A stretch of 64,000 bases of DNA from Prevotella sp. E13-27 (GCF_023217965.1 NZ_JALPSC010000001.1:2108001-2172000); one strand, 5' to 3'. Numbered from the stretch's first letter, positions 1 through 9,681 are shown. Numbers and translations are program-made. Notes: generated from the sequence alone by a model not told the origin.

Positions 1-1835
1 AAACAGTATATGTTCGCATCATGGGTACAGGCACTGAGCTGCTTAGCGACAAATACGCTTTCACTGCCGGTGAGTTCTGTGGACTGAAATATGCAACCAA
101 CTCGGAATCAGGAGTGGGCAACGTATATGTGCTTGGCGAGGCTATCGTGACAGACGATGATCAGGCTCCTGCGGTAACGGCTACCATTCCTGCTAATAAT
201 GCTACAGGCATTAGCGCTACGGGCAAGATAACAATTTCGTTCGACGAGCGTATCAAGGAGACAGGCATCAAGGCACAGGCTACGTTGGCTGAAGCCGGTG
301 GCAAGACTTTGGCTCTGAATCCCACATGGAACAGTCGTTCGGTATCGTTCAACTATAGCAGTTTGAGCTATGGCACACAGTACACCTTTACCATGCCGGC
401 AAACTATGTGCAGGATTGCTCTGGCAATAAGCTCGCAGAGCCTGTAAGCATCATTTTCACCACGATGCAGCGTCCTACTGTTGAGAAGGCACTCTACGAC
501 TTTATCGTGCCCGACAATGGTACTATCACCGAGGCGCTCAATGCTGCCAATAACCGTGCCGACAAGACCACTCGTTATCGTGTGTTCATTAAGAACGGCA
601 ACTATGTCTTCGACACCAACGGCAAGACCACGGGTGGTGACAATAAGGAATATGACGACCCACGCTCTTATCTGAAGGCTGCCAATACCAGTTTCATCGG
701 TGAGTCTATGGACGGTGTGGTCATCACCAATAAGACACCTGCTGCTACATGGAACAACGGCTACGGAGACGCTTGTCCGTTGGAAGGCATTGGCAAGGGT
801 GATGTGCTCATTATTGAGGGCTCAGCAACCAATAGCTATTTCCAGAACCTGACACTGAAATCGTCTATGGGTGATGCCCATGGTCGTGACATCGTGCTCC
901 ACGATTATTCTACTCATACCATCTTCAAGGATGCCTGCATTTGGGCTTATCAGGATACATACGTTTCAAATAAACAAGATGGTGCATACTATTTCGAGGG
1001 AGGTGTTATCCGCGGACGTACCGACTTTATCTGTGGATCGGGTGATGTATTCTTCAATAAGGTGAACATCATCATGTGTGAGAAAGGTGGTTATATCGTG
1101 GCTCCACAGGGCAACAGCAAATATGGCTATGTGTTCAAGGACTGCACTATTGAGGGCGGCAAAAGCGATGTCGATGGTAGTTACTATCTTGGACGAGCAT
1201 GGACGTCAGCAGCAGAGACCTACTTCATCAATACGACTATGAAGGCTAAGCCTGCCAAGGCGGGATGGCATGAGTGGAACAACGGTCCCACGCGTTTTGC
1301 TGAGTACAACTCGATGAATGCCAACGGTGCCGCCATCGATTTGAGCTCTCGTGCTACCACCATCAATGGTACGCCCAACAAACCTGTACTCACCGATATG
1401 GAGGCAGATGTGATTGGCGATATGAATAATACCTTTGGCGACTGGCAGCCCACACTGCTTACCGAGCAGGCTCCTGTTCCGGCAGCCATTTCTGTGCAGG
1501 GTGTCACTCTTACTTGGGACAACAGTGATTACACAATGTTGTGGGCTGTATGCAAAAACGACAGCGTTGTGGCCTTCACCACCAAGCCAACGTTTACTGC
1601 TACGGAGAGTGGTACATACACTGTGCGCGCAGCTAATGAGATGGGTGGCTTGAGTGCTGCATCAAAGAGTATCGTAATCACCGATGAAATGATTTCCGGA
1701 ATCAGCGCTACGCTAAATGATGAAGGCAAGATAAGAAATGATAATGCCATCTATGACCTGCAGGGCCGCAGAGTGAGTGTTAATGCGAAGAAGGGATTTT
1801 ATATCATCAACGGACGTAAGGCATTTGTAAAATAA
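1..1835 (+). CDS. Pectin methylesterase (CE8), secreted, 5'-truncated by window edge
   Basis: Removes methyl esters from homogalacturonan so that lyases and polygalacturonases can cut it. The reading frame is open from base 3 with no stop before the first ATG at 21, so the true start lies outside the window. Visible parts: a Big_5/SbsA-like Ig domain (about residues 55-145 from the ATG), then a right-handed beta-helix with the pectinesterase hallmarks YQDTYVSNKQ, GRTDFICGSGDVFF (catalytic Asp) and YLGRAW, then a short Ig-like domain, and a C-terminal tail with IYDLQGRRV and ending NGRKAFVK. That tail is shared by six other secreted proteins here and resembles a type IX secretion signal, suggesting surface location. 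The GH43 gene follows 8 nt downstream, so the two are probably co-transcribed. Family assignment is secure; the exact substrate is inferred. Confidence 0.9.
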   Translation, partial: TVYVRIMGTGTELLSDKYAFTAGEFCGLKYATNSESGVGNVYVLGEAIVTDDDQAPAVTATIPANNATGISATGKITISFDERIKETGIKAQATLAEAGGKTLALNPTWNSRSVSFNYSSLSYGTQYTFTMPANYVQDCSGNKLAEPVSIIFTTMQRPTVEKALYDFIVPDNGTITEALNAANNRADKTTRYRVFIKNGNYVFDTNGKTTGGDNKEYDDPRSYLKAANTSFIGESMDGVVITNKTPAATWNNGYGDACPLEGIGKGDVLIIEGSATNSYFQNLTLKSSMGDAHGRDIVLHDYSTHTIFKDACIWAYQDTYVSNKQDGAYYFEGGVIRGRTDFICGSGDVFFNKVNIIMCEKGGYIVAPQGNSKYGYVFKDCTIEGGKSDVDGSYYLGRAWTSAAETYFINTTMKAKPAKAGWHEWNNGPTRFAEYNSMNANGAAIDLSSRATTINGTPNKPVLTDMEADVIGDMNNTFGDWQPTLLTEQAPVPAAISVQGVTLTWDNSDYTMLWAVCKNDSVVAFTTKPTFTATESGTYTVRAANEMGGLSAASKSIVITDEMISGISATLNDEGKIRNDNAIYDLQGRRVSVNAKKGFYIINGRKAFVK

Positions 1836-1843
1836 ATAACGGT

Positions 1844-2851
1844 ATGAAAAAGTTTTTTGCAGTATTTATAGGCCTCATGATGGGCGTTATCCTGAAGGCT
1901 GAAAACTACCCCTACAAGAGCGATTACCTGTGGGTGACAGTGCACGACCCAGTGATGGCTAAAGAGGGCGATACTTACTATCTCTACTCCACAGGCATGG
2001 GCATACAGCGCATGACTTCAAAGGACCGCAAGTCATGGACCATAGAGCGTCAGCCTGTGATGACCGTTATCCCCGGCTGGACCACCGACTCCGTGCCAGG
2101 ATTCCGTAATCATGTATGGGCGCCCGATGTGATTAAGTGGCATGACCGTTGGTGGATGGCTTATAGCTGTTCCACCTTCGGCAAGAACGGCTCTGCCATC
2201 GGTCTGCTAAGCAGCCGTTCGCTCGCTTCTAACCGTTGGAAGGATGAGGGATGCATAGTGACTTCTCGTGAGAAACGTGACAACTGGAACGCCATTGACC
2301 CTAACTTCATTATTGACGATGCCACCGACACTCCTTGGATGGTCTGGGGCTCGTTCTGGGATGGAATACAGATAGCTCGTCTTGACTCAACGATGCACAT
2401 CGCCAAGGGTCAGCAGCCGCGCACCATTGCCCGTCGCTACGATCCAAACTACAAGCCAACAGAGCCAAATCCCACGTCGAAATATGCGGGAACAAACGCC
2501 ATTGAAGCGCCATTCATCTTCAAGCATGGCGGATACTATTATCTCTTTGTGTCGTGGGACTACTGTTGTCGCGGAGCGAAGAGTAACTATCGTGTGGCAG
2601 TGGGGCGAAGCAAGACCGTCGATGGTCCCTATCTCGACCGTGATGGCAAAGATATGGCCCAAGGTGGCGGTACGCTCTTCATTGAAGGCGACAAAAAACA
2701 ATGGGAGGCAGCAGGCCACTGTGCCGCCTATAACTTCGATGGCGAAGACATCTTCATCTGTCACGGCTATAGCACCGCTCACAATGGAGCAGCTCTACTC
2801 ATCCAGCGCCCCATTACCTGGACAGCTGATGGGTGGCCGATGCTGAAATAG
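1844..2851 (+). CDS. GH43 endo/exo-arabinanase-like glycosidase
   Basis: Probably hydrolyses alpha-1,5-arabinan side chains of pectin. The 335-residue protein begins with a signal peptide (MKKFFAVFIGLMMG then cleavage near KAEN). Five-bladed propeller motifs of GH43 are visible: VHDPVMAKEGDTYYLY (general base Asp), WAPDVIKWHDRWWMAY, AIDPNFIIDD (pKa-modulating Asp), MVWGSFWDG, and NAIEAPFIF (acid Glu), then WDYCCRG and GHCAAY typical of arabinanases. It has a single catalytic domain and no T9SS-like tail, so a periplasmic site is likely. Start at 1844 gives a clean signal peptide and lies 8 nt after the esterase stop. Whether it acts endo or exo cannot be told from sequence. Confidence 0.88.
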   Translation: MKKFFAVFIGLMMGVILKAENYPYKSDYLWVTVHDPVMAKEGDTYYLYSTGMGIQRMTSKDRKSWTIERQPVMTVIPGWTTDSVPGFRNHVWAPDVIKWHDRWWMAYSCSTFGKNGSAIGLLSSRSLASNRWKDEGCIVTSREKRDNWNAIDPNFIIDDATDTPWMVWGSFWDGIQIARLDSTMHIAKGQQPRTIARRYDPNYKPTEPNPTSKYAGTNAIEAPFIFKHGGYYYLFVSWDYCCRGAKSNYRVAVGRSKTVDGPYLDRDGKDMAQGGGTLFIEGDKKQWEAAGHCAAYNFDGEDIFICHGYSTAHNGAALLIQRPITWTADGWPMLK

Positions 2852-2916
2852 ACTTGAAAACATCGAGATTGTTCTGCCAATCTACATTGTTCAATCACAT
2901 AATCCCCCAATAATAT

Positions 2917-2944
2917 AAAGTCACCTTTGCAGGGTGACTTTTTC
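2917..2944 (+). terminator. Rho-independent terminator after GH43
   Basis: A 9-bp stem (2917-2925 with 2933-2941) around a 7-nt loop, followed by a T run. It closes the esterase-GH43 transcript. Confidence 0.8.
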
Positions 2945-2972
2945 GTATATTCAAACATTTTCTTCCCATAAT

Positions 2973-3003
2973 TTTGATTGTTGGAAAATAATTCTTATTT
3001 TTG
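2973..3003 (+). promoter_or_regulatory. Bacteroidetes-type promoter of the BspA-like operon
   Basis: TTTG at 2973-2976, 19 nt spacer, TATTTTTG at 2996-3003, matching the TTTG / TAnnTTTG consensus. It leaves a leader of roughly 95 nt before the start at 3108. Confidence 0.65.
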
Positions 3004-3107
3004 CAGCCAGCAATGATAACCTGTAAAGGGCGAGTGTAGCCTATTAATATTGAAATAACTAACCATTATACTGAATAATAATACTTAACCATATAAACTG
3101 CAAAGTT

Positions 3108-6100
3108 ATGATAAAAAATGTATGCTTTTTGATAACGAGCAAAGAATTGATAGCGAAAAAAATATTTGCTATCATGCTAATGATGGTAATACCTATGCTA
3201 TCGTGGGCAGCTCCCTATACTTTTGACCATGAAGGCTTTACCTATTACGGCGTAATAGGACGTGATGTGTCGATAGTGGCATGTTCCCAGGATGTAGAGC
3301 ATATAGATGTTCCAGCCAGTATTATTCATGATGAGATTGTGTATAATGTAACAGGAATAAGTGCAAACGTGTTCAAAGACAAGACAACTTTGAAATCCAT
3401 ATCCTTTCCTGACGGTTTAACCTACATTGGAACTTCGGCCTTTGAAGGTTGTACGAATCTTACAACGATAACTCTACCTCCTACAACGTTGGTGGAAATA
3501 GGATCATCTGCTTTTAAGGGATGTACTAAGTTAAAGTCCATCAATCTACCCAGTAGCTTAACAACTATAGGTGATGGCACTTTTGAAGGAGCAGGCCTGA
3601 CTTCTATTAATATACCAGACAATGTGACATCCATCGGTTCTGAGGCTTTTAAAGATTGTGTAGGCTTGACTTCAATCTCTATTCCAAGTGGTATAGAGAC
3701 GATTTCAAATGGTTTGTTCTCTGGCTGTACAAGTTTGAAAAACATCGTTATACCCAATGGCGTAAAAAGGATAGAAGCCGGATTCTGTGATGGTTGTACT
3801 GGTCTTGTTTCCTTATCCATTCCTATGAGCGTGACATATATTGAATCTTCTGCTTTCAGGGGCTGTACGGGTAAAGTCACTATAAATTGTTCCATCCCTA
3901 ATCCCACGTTCTACGATCACGGCACGTTCAGGGATTCCCAAATAACAGAAGTGGTAATGGGCGATAGCGTGAAGAGCATAGGTCGCTATGCATTCGGCGG
4001 ATGTACTACGCTAACTACTGTTACTATCGGACAGAATGTTACCAACATTGGTGATTATGCTTTTGACGGCTGTACTGGCCTCACCTCCATCATCATTCCT
4101 GATGCCTTGACATCTATAGGTGGCGCAGCGTTCCGTGGTTGCACAAGCCTTACTTCTGCCACACTGGGTAACGGAATGCAGACAATTGGCTCATCAGCTT
4201 TTGCTGAATGTAGCAATTTGCAGTCCGTAGCGATACCCACAGGAGCAATTGGCAATAATGCCTTTGCGAATTGCAGCAAGTTGGAAAACCTTACCTTGGG
4301 TAATGGCGTGACCAGCATTGGCGATGTTGACGGAGGAGCTGTTTTCGAATATTGTTCCAGCCTGAAAGTCGTGAGTATCCCTAGTAGTGTGATCATCATC
4401 GGACGAACTGCTTTCTACGGTTGTACTGGCTTGCAGTCGATTACCATACCGTCGACAGTAACCACTATCGGACAATATGCGTTTGGAGGTGGGTGTACAG
4501 GTAAGGCTACAATCAACTGTAGTATACCTGATAATACTGAAGCCTTCAGTTATGATTGCAGGTTTTCCGAAATTATCATTGGCGAGGGAGTTACTCGCAT
4601 TGGCAGTAATGCATTCAGAGGAAACCCCAGTCTGCTTTCGCTCACGTTGCCAAGAGGCTTGCAGTCCATTGGAAGCAATGCTTTCTATGATTGCCAAAAC
4701 CTGGCCTCTGTTTATATCCCTGCAAGTGTAACGAGCATTGAGGATAGAGCCTTTCTGATTTGTAGGAAACTGACCCTCGCGCCTGGTTCTGTGCTCTCTT
4801 GCGAGATTGGAAATAGTGCATTCGATGGTTGTATCAGCCTCACATCGGTTACTTTTGGCAACGGGGTTGGCAACATTGGTGAATATGCCTTCCGTAGCTG
4901 TACTGAACTGGCTACTGTTACTGTACCTGAAGGTGTGACCAAGATGAAGTATATTGGCCAGTATGCTTTCAGTGAATGTGGCAAGATGACTAGTTTTGAT
5001 TTCCCAAGTAGTCTGGACAGTCTTGGCTATAGTGCTTTTGAGAAATGCAGCAGTCTCAATGCTATTCATCTGAAAGAGGGCGTAAGGGTGCTTGAAGGCT
5101 CAACCTTCTTTGGATGTTCAGGCGTTACTTCTGTGTCGCTTCCATCTACACTCCAGAAGATTGGAGGTAATGACTTCAATGGCTGTCAGGGTACGCTCCG
5201 TCTGAATGGCAATCTTCCAGATATCCCGAATGTATTCTCTTCTCCCTTTAGTACGGCTAAGTTCAATCATGTTGTACTTGGCGAAGGGGTTACAAAACTT
5301 GACGATGGTACTTTCTATGGATGTTGGACATTGATGAATGTAACGGTAGAACGTCCCAATCCCATCTCCATATATAGTAATGTGTTCCCAAATCGTAGTT
5401 ACAACACTCTTTACTGTCCGAAAGATGGAAAGAACAAATATATGGCAGCAGAATTCTGGAAGGAATTTCAAAATATCAAAGGGTTCCCCGATCCAGATGT
5501 GAACCAGGACGGATTTGTGGATGTTGTGGACGTGGTGGACATAGCACGTTTCGTGGTTGGTACGCCCAGCGAATCGTTTGACAAGATATTGGCCGACTTG
5601 AACGGTAGCGGTGAGGTGAATGTGGGCGATGCTGTGGTGCTGGTCAACGAGATTGCTGGTGATGTAAACTGGGCAAGACCCTTGCATGCACCAGCAGTGA
5701 GCGATGGAATACTGACTTTGACAAGGAATTCCGACCAAAGTCTATCATTCTCATTAAAAAACAACAGCGCATACACAGCCTTCCAATTTGATTTATATAT
5801 TCCAGAGGAAACGGATGTAGAAAAGATGATGCTGAATACGCTGCGTAAACATAAGCATCAGCTGCTTTATAATAAGATAGAAGATGGTCATTATCGTGTG
5901 GCTGCTTTGTCAACTAGCAACAAGGTGTTTAATGGTAATGCAGGCGAACTACTGAATATAGCAGTAAGCGGAATAAGCGGAAATGATATGGGTATCCGCG
6001 ACATCCACTTCTTCGATGTAGAGGGCAACGACTTTAGGTTTGCAGATATCGCCCTAAGCGAAACGACAGGTATAGAAAAACTCACTTCATCACTTTCTAA

Positions 6101-6203
6101 CGGCGAGAAAGATGTCTATGACTTTCAAGGTCGTAAGATGAAAGCTGGTTCGCTGACGAAAGGACTGTATATCGTTGGTGGTAAGAAGATGATGGTAAAA
6201 TAA
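3108..6203 (+). CDS. BspA-like LRR surface protein with dockerin-like module
   Basis: A 1031-residue secreted protein of unknown ligand. After a signal peptide (ending near MLSWAAP) come about 25-30 TpLRR/BspA repeats of the form LTSIxIPxxVTxIGxxAF (residues about 60-780), a fold used in adhesion and protein binding. Residues about 797-850 hold two calcium-loop motifs, DVNQDGFVDVVD and DLNGSGEVNVGD, separated as in a type I dockerin. Residues about 868-990 form a beta-sandwich region resembling cohesin-like domains (FQFDLYIPEE). The C-terminus (YDFQGRK, ending GGKKMMVK) is the T9SS-like tail. The next gene starts 15 nt downstream and carries a cohesin-like N-terminal domain, so an interaction is conceivable. 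LRR and dockerin calls are direct from motifs; the cohesin call and any role are inference. Confidence 0.85.
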   Translation: MIKNVCFLITSKELIAKKIFAIMLMMVIPMLSWAAPYTFDHEGFTYYGVIGRDVSIVACSQDVEHIDVPASIIHDEIVYNVTGISANVFKDKTTLKSISFPDGLTYIGTSAFEGCTNLTTITLPPTTLVEIGSSAFKGCTKLKSINLPSSLTTIGDGTFEGAGLTSINIPDNVTSIGSEAFKDCVGLTSISIPSGIETISNGLFSGCTSLKNIVIPNGVKRIEAGFCDGCTGLVSLSIPMSVTYIESSAFRGCTGKVTINCSIPNPTFYDHGTFRDSQITEVVMGDSVKSIGRYAFGGCTTLTTVTIGQNVTNIGDYAFDGCTGLTSIIIPDALTSIGGAAFRGCTSLTSATLGNGMQTIGSSAFAECSNLQSVAIPTGAIGNNAFANCSKLENLTLGNGVTSIGDVDGGAVFEYCSSLKVVSIPSSVIIIGRTAFYGCTGLQSITIPSTVTTIGQYAFGGGCTGKATINCSIPDNTEAFSYDCRFSEIIIGEGVTRIGSNAFRGNPSLLSLTLPRGLQSIGSNAFYDCQNLASVYIPASVTSIEDRAFLICRKLTLAPGSVLSCEIGNSAFDGCISLTSVTFGNGVGNIGEYAFRSCTELATVTVPEGVTKMKYIGQYAFSECGKMTSFDFPSSLDSLGYSAFEKCSSLNAIHLKEGVRVLEGSTFFGCSGVTSVSLPSTLQKIGGNDFNGCQGTLRLNGNLPDIPNVFSSPFSTAKFNHVVLGEGVTKLDDGTFYGCWTLMNVTVERPNPISIYSNVFPNRSYNTLYCPKDGKNKYMAAEFWKEFQNIKGFPDPDVNQDGFVDVVDVVDIARFVVGTPSESFDKILADLNGSGEVNVGDAVVLVNEIAGDVNWARPLHAPAVSDGILTLTRNSDQSLSFSLKNNSAYTAFQFDLYIPEETDVEKMMLNTLRKHKHQLLYNKIEDGHYRVAALSTSNKVFNGNAGELLNIAVSGISGNDMGIRDIHFFDVEGNDFRFADIALSETTGIEKLTSSLSNGEKDVYDFQGRKMKAGSLTKGLYIVGGKKMMVK

Positions 6204-6218
6204 TAAAAACATGGTGTT

Positions 6219-8108
6219 ATGAAGAAGTTTATTTTTCTCTTTATGGCAATAGTGCTCAGTCTTATGAGTGCCAATGCCCAAACCATAAGTATTGCTGATG
6301 CGACACTGAATCCTGGCGAAACGAAGGTAATAAGCATTGATCTGAACAATACGCAAACGAATATCGTCTCTTTCCAAATGGATCTGTCGCTACCTGATGG
6401 TATAACGATTAACAAAGCTGGATGTTCATTAGGTAATAGAATTACAGACGAAGATCAAGAACTTGTAATTGGCAAACAACCTGATGGAAGTATCCGGTTG
6501 ACTAGCACGTCCTTTGCGTTAACTCCTATCACAGAAACAAGTGGTGAGATTCTTAAGTTGTCACTTTCTGCAGCTAATGCTGCTAAAGGTGGAACTGCAT
6601 CGTTGAAGAATGTCATTTTAGCTACGAGTAGCTCTCAGAAATTATATCCTTCTGATATCTCTTTCAGAGTGAATGTTCCTTATACTTTGACCTACAAGGT
6701 TGATGGCAAGGTTTACAAGACAGCAAGCATTAATTATGGTACAGCAATCATTCCTGAGGCCGCACCAACTAAGGAAGGCTATACCTTCTCAGGTTGGAGT
6801 GAGATTCCAGCTACGATGCCTGCGAATGATGTTGTGGTAACAGGTATGTTCAGCATCAACCAGTATACTATGACTTTTGTACTTGATAATAGTCAGGAGA
6901 ACGTGGTGAAGAAGCAGGACTATGCAAGTGAACTGACGGCTCCTGAGAATCCTGTGAAGACTGGGTTTACCTTCAAGGGCTGGAATCCTGCCGTTCCTGC
7001 AAAGGTTCCCGCAACAGACATGACGTTCACTGCCCAGTGGGATCGCAACAAGTACATAATAACTTGGATCGTGGACGGTAAGAGCACTGAGAACGAAGTG
7101 GAATATGAGGCTACGGTTGTGAAACCTTCCGATCCTGTGAAGGAAGGCTATACGTTCACAGGCTGGGACAAGGAGATTCCTGCATCGATGCCTGCCAACG
7201 ACCTGACGTTTACTGCACAGTTCTCTGTCAATAGCTATACTTTGACTTATAAGGTTGATGGTGAGGTGTACAAGACATCAAGCATTGCTTATGGTACAGC
7301 AATCACTCCTGAGGCTGCTCCAACTAAGGAAGGACATACCTTCAGCGGATGGAGTGAGATTCCTGCAACGATGCCTGCGAATGATGTAGTGATTACAGGT
7401 TCATTCTCTGTCAATAGCTATACTTTAACCTATAAGGTTGATGGTGAGGTGTACAAGACCTCAACTGTTGCCTATGGTACAGCGATAACTCCTGAGGCTG
7501 CTCCTACGAAGGAAGGACATACCTTCAGCGGATGGAGTGAGATTCCAGCTACGATGCCTGCGAACGATGTTGTGATTACAGGTTCATTCTCTGTCAATAG
7601 CTATACTTTAACCTATAAGGTTGATGGTGAGGTGTACAAGACATCAAGCATTGCTTATGGTACAGCAATCACTCCTGAGGCTGCACCCACGAAGGAAGGT
7701 CATACCTTCAGCGGATGGAGTGAGATTCCTGCAACTATGCCTGCGAATGATGTAGTGATTACAGGAACGTTTACTGTCAACAAGTACAAGGTACGCTACT
7801 ATGTTGGTCAACAACTTTGGGCCGAGGACGAGGTGGAATATGGTGCGAAACTGACGCTGCGTGATTACACGCCTGAGAATACCAGCCGTTATGCGTTCGC
7901 TGGTTGGGACGGTGAGAAGTACGAGACAATGCCAGCAAAGGATATCGAGTACCATGCAATGATTATTACAGGAATTGGCAGCCTCAATGCAGATACCGAT
8001 GGCATCAAAGCCATATTCGACAGCACAGGCCGTAAGTTATCGAAGATGAAGCGAGGCATGAATGTGCTGAAAATGAAGGATGGTACTACACGGAAGGTGT
8101 TCCGATAA
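6219..8108 (+). CDS. Secreted protein: cohesin-like domain plus seven InlB-type repeats
   Basis: A 629-residue surface protein, no enzymatic motif. A signal peptide (to NAQT) is followed by a beta-sandwich of about 135 residues that reads like a cohesin/Bacteroides 'DxxxPGE' domain (LNPGETKVISIDLNN, FQMDLSLPDGI). Residues about 150-585 are seven Listeria-Bacteroides (InlB B) repeats of about 61 residues, each with GYTFSGW and MPAND. Repeats 4-6 are nearly identical in DNA too. A short tail (GRKLSKMKRG, ending RKVFR) resembles the T9SS-like tail of its neighbours. It is in an operon with the BspA-like gene (15 nt gap) and ends at a strong terminator. The repeats probably form a stalk; binding partner unknown. 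Confidence 0.82.
   Translation: MKKFIFLFMAIVLSLMSANAQTISIADATLNPGETKVISIDLNNTQTNIVSFQMDLSLPDGITINKAGCSLGNRITDEDQELVIGKQPDGSIRLTSTSFALTPITETSGEILKLSLSAANAAKGGTASLKNVILATSSSQKLYPSDISFRVNVPYTLTYKVDGKVYKTASINYGTAIIPEAAPTKEGYTFSGWSEIPATMPANDVVVTGMFSINQYTMTFVLDNSQENVVKKQDYASELTAPENPVKTGFTFKGWNPAVPAKVPATDMTFTAQWDRNKYIITWIVDGKSTENEVEYEATVVKPSDPVKEGYTFTGWDKEIPASMPANDLTFTAQFSVNSYTLTYKVDGEVYKTSSIAYGTAITPEAAPTKEGHTFSGWSEIPATMPANDVVITGSFSVNSYTLTYKVDGEVYKTSTVAYGTAITPEAAPTKEGHTFSGWSEIPATMPANDVVITGSFSVNSYTLTYKVDGEVYKTSSIAYGTAITPEAAPTKEGHTFSGWSEIPATMPANDVVITGTFTVNKYKVRYYVGQQLWAEDEVEYGAKLTLRDYTPENTSRYAFAGWDGEKYETMPAKDIEYHAMIITGIGSLNADTDGIKAIFDSTGRKLSKMKRGMNVLKMKDGTTRKVFR
7236..7784 (+). repeat. Three near-identical 183-bp tandem coding repeats
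   Basis: Units 7236-7418, 7419-7601 and 7602-7784 encode repeats 4-6 of the InlB-type protein and differ by only a few bases, most silent. The period is 183 bp (61 codons), so copy number can change in frame. Confidence 0.85.
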
Positions 8109-8142
8109 AGACGGAGCCATATTCTAAAGAGTTTAACTACAA

Positions 8143-8176
8143 AACAATCGGTTTGAGTCAACTCAAACCGATTGTT
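8143..8176. terminator. Bidirectional terminator hairpin
   Basis: A perfect 16-bp inverted repeat (8143-8158 with 8161-8176) with a 2-nt centre lies between two convergent genes (stops at 8108 and 8216). There is only a short T stretch, so it may also act as an RNA stabiliser. Confidence 0.7.
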
Positions 8177-8215
8177 GCGTTGTATCGTAAGTGATTATAT
8201 GTCAAGCGATATATT

Positions 8216-9349
8216 TCAACTGAACCTTCTTCTGAACCAAAGGGAGAATACTGGGTCGGTGATGTAAAGCTGCTTCATCTCGGAATAGATCAGGTCAGCA
8301 TGAATGAGAGCATCGCGTAGACGGACAAAGTTCGAGGGGGAGCCAAGATCAAAAGACTTACGTACCTTTTTCTCATTGAAACCTATGTGTATGCCTGAAA
8401 CAATGGCACGAAGAAGATTCATCTGGTATGCTGATAGCGGCTCGACCTGCTGCATATAAAGCATCTCGTTAGTGCTAATCAGTTGACTGATAGCTGGGGC
8501 AATCATGTCTTCTGTGACCGTGTTGCCTTCAGCGGTCATATTGTAAATAATGGAAGCAAGATGCTGAACATAAGACGGGTAGCATTCAACTTCTTCGCAG
8601 ATGCGTGTGGCAAGGTCATTGCTGATGCAGCGATTGCCATGCTTGAAATGGCTGATGATATAGGGCAGCCAGTCGCTGACAGGTATCTTCTGAAGCCAGA
8701 TGAGATCGCCAAACTGATAGAAAGGCATGCTCCGATTCAGAAAAATTGCACTCATCATGTGCTGTTTACTACCAAAGAGACAGTAACTGGCATGCTGGTG
8801 ATGCTGCCAAGCAGCACGCATGCGAGCCTGAATGCTGCGGCTGTCAGTCCATTCGCCCACCTGCTGAAACTCATCGATACAGATTGTGATGTATTTCCCC
8901 TTACGTATGGCAATCTCTTCGGCCATATTCAACACTTGATCTGGTGTATGAGTCTCAGGTGTGATGCCCAGCGATACGCTAAATTCTGAGGATGGATCAG
9001 GAGAAAGGGATAGCTTTGGTGTCAAGCGCAACAGGAAGTCGCGTGCTTCTTCCATCCACAGTTGTGTTTTTGAAGCAGTTTGCTGGAGCAGGGCAGAAAC
9101 AAAGGCATTGTAGAACTCGTATTCTGTTTTACAGCCAAAAATGTCTAAGTAGACGGTTATTATTCTTTCATTATTTTGTAATTGTCGGCATACATGTTTT
9201 ACCAAGGAGGTTTTTCCCCACCGACGTGGTGAGATGAGGATGCTATTCAATCCACCTTCGAAGTCCTTTCGCAAACGTTGACTTTCTTCCGTTCTTCCCG
9301 TAAAATTAAAGTCATTTACGGCCACTCCATAAACAAAACTTTTTTCCAT
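8216..9349 (-). CDS. AAA+/STAND-type ATPase (archaeal ATPase-like family)
   Basis: A 377-residue ATPase of unknown role. Walker A is seen as SPRRWGKTS (about residues 40-48) and Walker B as ITICIDEFQQ (about 150-160), followed by an arginine-rich sensor region and a C-terminal winged-helix-like part ending IYSEMKQLYITDPVFSLWFR, the usual end of the Arch_ATPase (PF01637) group. Members are common single genes in Bacteroidales, often scattered and variable between strains. There is no partner effector gene next to it. A perfect palindrome overlaps its promoter, which suggests repression, perhaps by itself. Start at 9349 (MEKSFVYG) fits the family. Family call is firm, function is unknown. Confidence 0.8.
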   Translation of the reverse strand: MEKSFVYGVAVNDFNFTGRTEESQRLRKDFEGGLNSILISPRRWGKTSLVKHVCRQLQNNERIITVYLDIFGCKTEYEFYNAFVSALLQQTASKTQLWMEEARDFLLRLTPKLSLSPDPSSEFSVSLGITPETHTPDQVLNMAEEIAIRKGKYITICIDEFQQVGEWTDSRSIQARMRAAWQHHQHASYCLFGSKQHMMSAIFLNRSMPFYQFGDLIWLQKIPVSDWLPYIISHFKHGNRCISNDLATRICEEVECYPSYVQHLASIIYNMTAEGNTVTEDMIAPAISQLISTNEMLYMQQVEPLSAYQMNLLRAIVSGIHIGFNEKKVRKSFDLGSPSNFVRLRDALIHADLIYSEMKQLYITDPVFSLWFRRRFS

Positions 9350-9368
9350 AACACGTTGATTTTAAATG

Positions 9369-9427
9369 CAAAACTACATAAAACAAACAAATTACACAAG
9401 TTTGTGAATCACAAACTTGTGTAATTT
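9369..9427 (-). promoter_or_regulatory. Promoter of the ATPase gene overlapped by a 39-nt palindrome
   Basis: Read on the minus strand, TAGTTTTG at 9376-9369 matches the Bacteroidetes -7 element. A perfect inverted repeat with 19-bp arms (9389-9407 and 9409-9427) and one central base covers the place where the -33 element should be. The placement fits a repressor operator. Confidence 0.6.
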
Positions 9428-9681
9428 AGTAATTATTAGGATTTCTCAGTCCCCTATACATCCGAATCAGCGTGGAACCGATGGAGATTTCGGTTTTTCT
9501 AAAAGAATACTAAAGGTAATACGCTTTTCTTTTTCTGGGCCATTTCACTTTTCATTCGTTCTATAGCCGACTTAAAGAAGAACGAAATAAGTTATTTTTC
9601 ATTCACTCATTTCTGAAAAGCGAGTCTGGAGTAGTAGTGAATAGTGACTGAAAATAGTTGTAAGTTAGATTGAAATAGTTG

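Noticed and set aside
21..2851. Canonical polysaccharide utilisation locus
   Set aside because: No SusC or SusD homologue is in the window, so only scattered pectin genes can be claimed.
3422..5738. Several long open frames on the minus strand inside the BspA-like gene
   Set aside because: They mirror the periodic LRR coding sequence, have no start signals, and give proteins with no family likeness.
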